NCBI GenBank assembly: GCA_030435675.1
Contig: CM059622.1
Span: 6,200,001-6,264,000 of the forward strand
Origin: Steinernema hermaphroditum
Lineage: Eukaryota; Nematoda; Chromadorea; Rhabditida; Steinernematidae
Length of the DNA: 64,000 nucleotides
Direction: 5' to 3'
Shown: piece by piece, positions 57,352 to 64,000 of the stretch
How positions within the stretch are numbered: the first letter of the stretch is position 1
Layout: each line of letters begins with the position of its first letter
The notes under the pieces: model-generated
Databases searched by the model: none
The model's input: only the letters and a program-made list of their open reading frames with translations
Told to the model about the DNA's origin: nothing
Translations under genes and position numbers: made by a program

Positions 57352-58471
57352 TCAGTTTCGGCGAAATTCGTCGAGGATGTCGTCAACAGCCTGGAGGATT
57401 CGGCGTTCCGCTTGCCATCGAAGGACTGGTGAATTGACAGAGGACATTCGGTCGCGGATCAGTTCCCCTAAAAGCAAACAGATGAATTTGAAAATCCACA
57501 TGTGGGTTCAGACGGCATCGAAAGTCTCCAGGAATCTCCGAGAATATGTCTAGTCTGCAAGTTCTGTCTCCCAGACTTACCGAAGCAGTACTTCGGAGGG
57601 GCCACTCCCTGCGCCAGCACCGCGAGAAGTCGGTCGATTCCGCCGTCGGCACCGCTCTGCTGCTGCATCATCTCGTTGACTGTGTTCGAAATCGCGGAGA
57701 GCTGCTGCGAGAGAAGCGAGACCTGGTGCCCACTGGCTTGGGGGTGCTCCTGGTGAGCCGAAGTCATCGGCACCTGCGGCTCGTACATATGCCACATCTG
57801 ACTGTCGTCGTGGTTATTGGAGTCGAACACGACGTTGTTCGCTGCAGAGCTGGTGCCTCCATTCTGAGCGACGCGCTCGTCGCAGGGGTAGTAGCTCATG
57901 TTGTTGACTCCACCGTTCACCACGTGGTTCATGTGACTATAGTTGAGATTATCTTGGTGCATGTGGTCGTGATCGTCATTTTCATCGAGGCCGTCATCGT
58001 CGGCCATCGGGTCTTCGCCGAGGCCATCGTCCTCGTACTCGTCTTCGGTCATCGATCCCATCGCCATCGACGAGCTGACATTCGCCTCGTTCTGCGCATC
58101 TTCGACATACTTCGGGACGATTACGCTTGAGATGTAGTTCATCACACGGCGCCACTTCCAGCGCTCTGGTCGGTAGATGAATCCGTTCAGCAGGTTCAGC
58201 CACGTGCGCTTGATCAGCTCGTCTTCCACTGAAAATGACATGTTTTTATAGGGACATCAAAGCTTTACTCACTATCGGGGTACTTGGACTGCATGGCGTC
58301 GTACACGCCTCTCCACTCCTCGTTGCGAGTCACTCGCGTCGTCCACAAGCCCGGCTGATTACGCATGATGTGAATGAGTTGATAGCAAGCAGACTCTCCG
58401 TACAAGGCGCTGAGGGACTTCCGATCCGGATTGGATTTGCGTCCCCGCTTCTTAACGGGTTCGCCCTCCAT
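57352..58471 (-). CDS. MADF-like protein with BESS-like C-terminus (member 3)
   Basis: The start lies right behind cttttcag|ATG at 58471, a likely trans-splice site. A basic AT-hook-like start (KKRGRKSNPDRK) leads into the MADF domain: CYQLIHIMRNQPGLWTTRV, NEEWRGVYDAMQSKYPD and, after the phase-1 intron, EDELIKRTWLNLLNGFIYRP. A long acidic, Asp/Asn/His-rich middle (EDEYEDDGLGEDPMADDDG) follows, then a Gln/Met-rich helix (LLSQQLSAISNTVNEMMQQQ). The C-terminal exon reads GELIRDRMSSVNSPVLRWQA, ERRILQAVDDILDEF, ending FRRN at TGA 57352-57354. Likely a nuclear DNA-binding regulator that dimerises through the C-terminus; function inferred from the family. Confidence 0.82.
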
Positions 58472-58858
58472 CTGAAAAGTTAATTAAAATCAATAGGTGC
58501 TTCGAAATTATCTTAACGAGTGGATCCACGAGACCTACTACGTACGTTGCATGGCATTCCGACTATTACGGAGTTGTCCAGAAGTCGGAACGGGACTTGC
58601 ACAGCGATTCGTAGCGCCCACTCGCACAAATAAATGAAAACATAGGAAACAAGAACTGTAAAAGTGGAATAAAACCATGAATCGCACATTTTCTCTCACC
58701 ATTAGAATCACTTTATAAAATAAACGTAGAACACATTGACAGTCAATGTTAATACATAATAGTTTAAAACTGAGTGAGCAGAAAGACTAAACACGCCAAT
58801 CCGGGCGGCGGTTCTGAGAGGGTAGAGGATATGATGCTATGCGAGGGACTAAAGGGAA

Positions 58859-60824
58859 TCAGTTGGAGATCGAGGAGTTTTCTTTGCAGAGATCAGCAAC
58901 GATTTGTTCGACAGCAGAGAGGATGAGGCCCTCGGCGCGCCACCGGGTGGGTCCATTGCTGAGCGGCGCCATGCGGTCGCGGATGAGATCACCTAAAAAG
59001 ACCTTAGCCACACAACTATAGTATTCTGCTTACCGAAAGCGTACGAAGGCTTTTGCTGCTGAATGGTGGAAGCGATCTGAGCGACCACCGAAGGCTGGTT
59101 GGGCTTCAGAAGAAGGTCCTTCAGCTCGGAGGCGATCTCGGAGAATCCTCTGTTGGTCGAGGTGATGTTCTTCGATTTGCGCGAAAGAGTCGAGAAATGG
59201 TGCGGCTCGTAGTCGTGATCGAGCTCGGTGATCGACACAGGGTCGTCCATTCCGACGTTCTCGTCATGGGTCCAGCGACTGGCCAGCGCCGTTAGATCCA
59301 TCGAGCCAAGAAGACTGTTCTCGTCGTTGGGAATGTCGGCCTCGACGACGTTTCCGGAAGCCGAAGTGTCAGACGACGAGTCTTCAGCCTCCACCTTCGC
59401 CACGAGGAGTTCCATGGGGGTGAAGGCGCTACTCGTATCTCCAGTTGTCGTATGCTTCTTGTCAGACTTTGTCGCTCCCATCGAGGAGCCTCCGATGATC
59501 GTGTCGTAGTAGTCGCTGCTTCGGCGCGCCATCTTCGCGGCTTTTGGCCCGCTGCCAAAGTGAGGCACCGGGGAGAAGGTGAAGGGGAGATCCGAGTCGT
59601 CGACCTCTTCCTCGTAGTCGTCCATCGTAGGGGCTGTGGAGCGGCGTTTCTTCGGCGCCAGGTTCCGCGGGGGCGACGCGCCTTCTTCGAGCGGCTCGAC
59701 GACGTCATTCAAGAAAGCCTATAAAACGAGGGAATTAGAGAACGTAGCGGGAGAAATAGAACGCACCATGTGATCCTTCCATTTGTAGTTACCGGTGTTC
59801 GAGAATCCGCGGCGACGATGGCGATGGCGAAGAGACTTCCATGTGGTGCGGAGGACTGTGCGACTGGCTGAAACGAGGCGAACGCTACACGGGAAGAAGC
59901 GGCGAGGACGCCTTGTTGTCGTAAACAACGCGTATTGTGGAACCTATCATAATATCACCCCGAAAATCGATCGGCGGATGTTACCGAAAAAAGCGCGAAA
60001 GCGCGGCGTCAAGTGGGATCGCTGGGAGACACGCGCGCACCACTGTAGATGTCTACGTAGCCTTCGCCGTCGGAAGTGTTTGCAAAAGTGCGGTAGACAG
60101 TCTACAACGGCGCAGATGTGTCTGCACAAACGTTCAACAGGCCATATGTCTCATTTGGGCCACTTGGCGATCAGCGACAGACAGGTCGTTGTTTTCCGGG
60201 GCTGCGTTCCCTCATAAATATCCTACAGTATTACGGTATTACGGAGTCTGCATTCCGAAGATTTCTCCTGTTCGAACAAAAAGTTTTTTTCTGCAAATGC
60301 TCCCAATCACGTCCCATCGTTTTTTTTTCGTCTGGGAGCGCACTGTTGTGTCTGGGGAGAATTTGCATTTTCGGTCACAAGCGCTCTTTCTCTTGCTCGC
60401 TCGCGTCAGTCGTTTGTGGATCTGCACTGTACGTCTTTCCTTTCGCTTTGTACATCAACATCTCATGAATATCGGATTAATCATCGAGGGATCTCACATG
60501 ATACACACGCGGCGAACACCTCGCGCCGCCGATCTCGGACAACTCTCGAGACAACGCACGAAAGGAGTTCCGTCAAGGTGCATAACCTCCCCTTCGAAAA
60601 AGCTCACCCTTGGGGTAGATGGCGGACATGAGGACGGTGACGCGGTCCCAGGCGTCGGCGAGCTGGCGAACGGATTCGGCGTCCCGCGGTACTTCAGTAT
60701 AGTTCCACAGCACGGGCTCTTCCTTAACCACCTCGATGAGCTTCAGGACGGCGTCGTCGCCATGGAGCGCCGCGAGCGACGTCGTGGAGCCCGCCGGAGC
60801 ACCGCCGGACTGGTGGAAGTTCAT
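58859..60824 (-). CDS. MADF-like protein with BESS-like C-terminus (member 4)
   Basis: Starts MNFHQSGGAPAGSTTSLAAL at 60824. The MADF domain reads DAVLKLIEVVKEEPVLWNYT, ADAWDRVTVLMSAIYPK and then, behind an unusually long intron (about 700 bp, same phase-1 position as its paralogues), RTVLRTTWKSLRHRHRRRGF. The middle carries KKRRSTAPTMDDYEEEVDD, a PLPFTFSP-like proline patch and a Ser/Asp-rich stretch. The last exon is DLIRDRMAPLSNGPTRWRAE, LILSAVEQIVADL, ending SSISN. The TWKSLRHRHR stretch is closest to member 5 (AWKSLKRRHR). The acceptor for the second MADF exon (gtttcag|ccagtcgc) was chosen by analogy with the paralogues. Confidence 0.78.
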
Positions 60825-61336
60825 CTTCTGGAACGGAATCGATGATTAGAGGAGCGAGTGGAACGCGGAGGTTCGCGGGAAGCGCGCCGACGGACTGGGA
60901 GGGTCCGCGCCTAGCTGGGGCCGAGCTCGCAGAGAGCAGAGCAGCAGCCTGGCGAAGCCTAGCCACGGCCGGTTATATCATCCGCGCCCGGTGCACAGAG
61001 TAACCGGCGCTATTGATTGCGCTGCGACCGCGTCGACGTCGTAGGGAGCGGTGCTGGTTGAATGTGTTAGGGAGTGGCTGCGGGCGCCGGCTGCTGCTGG
61101 TTCTCCTTGGTTCGCAGAGCACATGACACCGCGCTGAGGGTGCGCCGGCGAACCCTCAGGAACCCTCCGAAGAGGGGACAAAGGCGCCAAGGACCATGTG
61201 TGGGTGATACGCGTTTAATGAATTCGAGGTTCAAACAAAACATAAATATAAACAGAGTCGTTGGAATACACGAGTTAGGGAACCGATGCGGTCGCGCAAC
61301 TGAACAAACGGACAATCGATGCTTCGCGGTTCGCAC

Positions 61337-62729
61337 CTAGTGCTCCGACTCCTCCGTCGCCTCCTGCTGGACCTGCTGCTCCGCCTGCTGCTCGAGGACG
61401 TCGGCGACGATCTCCTCCACCTTCGCCAGGATCCGGCGCTCCGCTTCCCACAGTTTCGTCTTGTCCTCCAGCTGCTCGAGGCGGTCCTTGATCAGCTCAC
61501 CTGAAAAACGCACGTCGCGTCCACTCAAAGGGCGTCGCACTCACCGAGCGGGAACGCCTGGGCCCTGTTGTTCTGAAGCACCTCGTTGAGCGCGGCTACG
61601 TCGTTCGATTGACTCATCTGGGCGAATTTCTGCTGACGGAACTGCTGGAGGGTCGCATGCAGCTGGTCGATGCCCGCCTGGACATCAAGGTTCCCTCCGT
61701 CGTCGGCACACACGTTTACGGTAGAAGTGACCCTCGAGGCGGCGCCCTGAGGGGTGTCGTCGCCGCCGACCATCACGTTCTCGGCCTCGTCGTCGTTGTC
61801 GTCCATCTCATCGTCGTTCATGTTTTGGACCACGTCCGGGTACATCGAGTTGAGGCTCTCGTTGGGGTCCCGCTTCACCTGCTGATACCCGGCGGCAGGG
61901 TTCGATGAAGGCCGCGGGGGCTGCGCCAGCGGTCGGACGGCCACATTGACTCGGCGCATCGGGGCGACGGAGGACCGAGCGGCGCTCGAGACACCGCCAT
62001 AGGAACGCGAAGATGAGTTGAGATCGAGTTCGGCGCCGTCCAGGAAGGCCATGCGCCGGCTGAACGTGAACGTGCCACCGGTCTGTCGATGGCGACGCTT
62101 GAGGGACTTCCACGCCTGCTTCAGCATGTTGCGCGTCACTGCAAAAAGAGAGTCTTCGCGAGGGCAACCGGGGTGTTTGTTGACAAATACTTTTGGAGGT
62201 ACGCTGTGGTTGTCATGGGAACATTTGTAAACAGTTTTTGGGGTTTTCGAAAACACGAAGATGCCTCCTCCATTTGCAGCTCGGGAATGGACTCACCTTG
62301 GGGGTACTTAGCAACCATGGCCTCATAGACGATGTTCCAGGCCATACAGAGCGGCCTCGAGGCGCTGCGGCTGCCGAGTCCGATCTCGTAGGTCCAAAGG
62401 ACGGAGTTCTCCTTGATCAAATCGATTAGGTCGTGGATGCTCTGATCGCCGTAAACGTCCTGGAGACTCGGGTTCCGCGCCTGCGTGCCGGGAAGCGCCG
62501 ATGGCATGGCCGGTGCACTTCGGGTGGCGAGATGGGCGTTGTGAGGGGCCGCCGGCTGAACCGGAGTGCGTTGTGCCTGGTGCTGGTGGCTGCCGACGGA
62601 GGAACGCTGGTGGAGGTGCGCCGAAGACGAAGGCGTAGTGAAGGAAGAAGCTGTCGACTCGCGTTGCTTGGCTTCGGCTGCGTGGCGCTGTTGTGTGTCA
62701 GCGATTCGGGCGCTCTTGCGCGTGGCCAT
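61337..62729 (-). CDS. MADF-like protein with BESS-like C-terminus (member 5)
   Basis: ATG at 62729 sits directly behind ctttcag, a likely trans-splice acceptor. A Ser/Gln/His-rich start leads to the MADF domain: SIHDLIDLIKENSVLWTYEI, MAWNIVYEAMVAKYPQ and, after the phase-1 intron, VTRNMLKQAWKSLKRRHRQ followed by GTFTFSRRMAFLD. The middle is acidic (MNDDEMDDNDDEAENVM) and has a coiled stretch (GIDQLHATLQQFRQQKFAQM). The C-terminal exon, behind a phase-1 intron, is GELIKDRLEQLEDKTKLWEA, ERRILAKVEEIVADVL, then a Gln/Glu tail. The best-preserved member of the cluster; probably a DNA-binding transcriptional regulator. Confidence 0.83.
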
Positions 62730-63534
62730 CTGAAAGGATTCTGGATCAACGATGCTGCTTAGCCCTGGCGCAGAGGGACGGCGATATCTGAAGTGGCGAC
62801 GACGAGCGCCGTGCGAGCGACGCGGGCGCTGCCGCACGACCGCGGTCCCAGAACGACCGCGATTATCGACTGTTCCAGAGCACGCCTAGGAGACGAGCCT
62901 GGAGTGGTCGCTGGGCCCGCGATGACATCACAGAGGACCCCAGAGGGGCGCGGGAGGCGAGGGGAACCACCGAGGTGGAAGGGGCTCGGAAACTGCGTTA
63001 TCGGAAGACGAAATCAAGAGCCGACGGCGGATGATGTTGGGAGTTCGCACATCTTGTTGCCCTACTTGTGGCGCCAAACAGGTGCGGCGACATGACACTT
63101 ATTGGACAAAGGCACTCGCACTGGAATTTCACAAGACAAAGAAGACCCATAACGTGATGTGTCCCAGTACACCTAGCACCCAGAAAACACGTTGCCCTGC
63201 TCAAGATCGATCCACTTAACAATCACGGGAAGAAGCATATCCTCGGACTCTAGGTGTAAGCTACCGTAATCCACCCACAACACAAACAATGCGGATATAC
63301 ACGGACATAACAGAGAATAAACCGATAAGATGGGACTGAGAGTAACCAACAGATCGGTTTACTAACGGTGAATATAAACTCTAACAGCATTGTGCAGTAG
63401 ATACCTACATCACGCCTAGCAAAAAGCTCAAACTGGACCCCAGCCAGGAAATGTTATGGATGCGTGGCAACACAACACGTGCAATGCTTACATTGCAAAA
63501 TCTAATGCCTCTATTATAAACAATGAAAATATCC
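62730..63534. other. Spacer upstream of MADF-like member 5
   Basis: 5' flank of member 5 and 3' flank of the edge gene. Short frames on both strands at 62.8-63.2 kb have no motif. Nothing else recognised. Confidence 0.45.
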
Positions 63535-64000
63535 TTAAGAAGAGGGACCGTTCTTAAGCTTTTTCTGCTTTCTTCCGTGGTACAGGCTTGTCAGCCGGTC
63601 CACTGATCGTCCGAAACGTCGGTATCCATCGGCAACGTAGTTGACACTGGCGATCAGAACGTGGAACGTGTACTGGCAAACTTTGATGAACGTAAGCAGA
63701 GAGTCACGGCCAACGTGGTATCCGAGCACCTGAATTCTCCATCACACGCAGCAAGGAAACAAGGTACGTACAAGCAGTTTGATGATGGCAGAGCTCTTGA
63801 CAATTTGAGTGATTTGCGTAGGATACGAGGCGACGGACTCGACCCACGTGTCGCGCTCCCACACTCCGACTCCACGGCGATCGGCGACCTTCTCGGACAT
63901 CAGAAGGCGGGACACGAGTCTTGAGTACGGGGCGACGCTCTGTAGAGCCTTCAGGTGGTTAGGCTGATCGGGTCCTGGCACACGTGCGTATCCCTTCCTC
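63535..64000 (-). CDS. Unrecognised protein, C-terminal two exons, cut by right edge
   Basis: Two exons join in frame across a 42-bp intron (donor ctt|gtacgtacc, acceptor gaattcag|gtg). The visible part starts GYARVPGPDQPNHLKALQSV near the edge, continues YSRLVSRLLMSEKVADRRG and VASYPTQITQIVKSSAIIKL, then VLGYHVGRDSLLTFIKVCQY. It ends with a basic tail (LYHGRKQKKLKNGPSS) at the TAA at 63535. GRDSLLTFIKVCQY slightly recalls the GRDK...QY start of PEX11, but the order and the rest do not fit, so I make no assignment. The N-terminus lies beyond 64000. Confidence 0.6.

Noticed and set aside
57546..58130. Plus-strand 194-residue frame rich in Val and His
   Set aside because: Shadow of the acidic middle of MADF-like member 3.
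59937..60845. Plus-strand 302-residue open frame
   Set aside because: It overlaps the long intron and first exon of MADF-like member 4, has no domain, and its sequence is explained by the minus-strand gene and GC-rich intron.

Overview
The window is eukaryotic nuclear DNA, almost certainly from a nematode. Genes are split by many short introns (mostly 40-60 bp) with TTTCAG/TTTTAG-type acceptors. Several starts sit directly behind an acceptor with no visible upstream exon, as expected for spliced-leader trans-splicing. The gene content is also nematode-like: SRA/SRAB-type serpentine receptors, secreted histidine acid phosphatases, secreted M13 peptidases and a large MADF-like family. Clade and species cannot be fixed from what I can see; base composition is well above that of C. 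elegans. All exon structures were built by eye from splice signals, frame continuity and comparison between paralogues.

Left third (0-24.4 kb): an M13-like peptidase cut by the left edge (-), a complete CLN3/battenin gene (-), two good SRAB-type receptor genes (6.2-7.6 and 23.0-24.4 kb, both -) and scattered receptor-like hydrophobic debris (3.7-5.0 and 9.6-11.0 kb). There is also a four-module repeat protein with a PPxY tail (+), an unrecognised 520-aa Ser-rich protein (-), a compact secreted M13 metallopeptidase (-), a 74-aa unrecognised protein (-) and a tandem pair of secreted acid phosphatases (+), the second with an apparent frameshift.

Middle (26-47.5 kb): a dual-acylated coiled-coil protein (-), a secreted C-type lectin with a GC-AG intron (-), a Rax/CEH-8-type homeobox gene (-), FITM2 lipid-storage protein (-), KGD4 followed closely by the CCPP-1/Nna1 tubulin deglutamylase (both +, possible operon), a small basic protein (-), a Myt1/WEE-1.3-type kinase (+), and two head-to-head eIF5A genes about 0.74 kb apart encoding nearly identical proteins.

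Right third (50-64 kb): a highly charged nuclear protein (+) 114 bp upstream of a MADF-like gene on the same strand (probable operon), then four more MADF-like genes on the - strand. All five MADF-like genes share one phase-1 intron inside the N-terminal domain and another in front of a short C-terminal BESS-like helix module. They form a local expansion of a two-domain DNA-binding family, the most system-like feature of the window. An unrecognised gene runs off the right edge (-).
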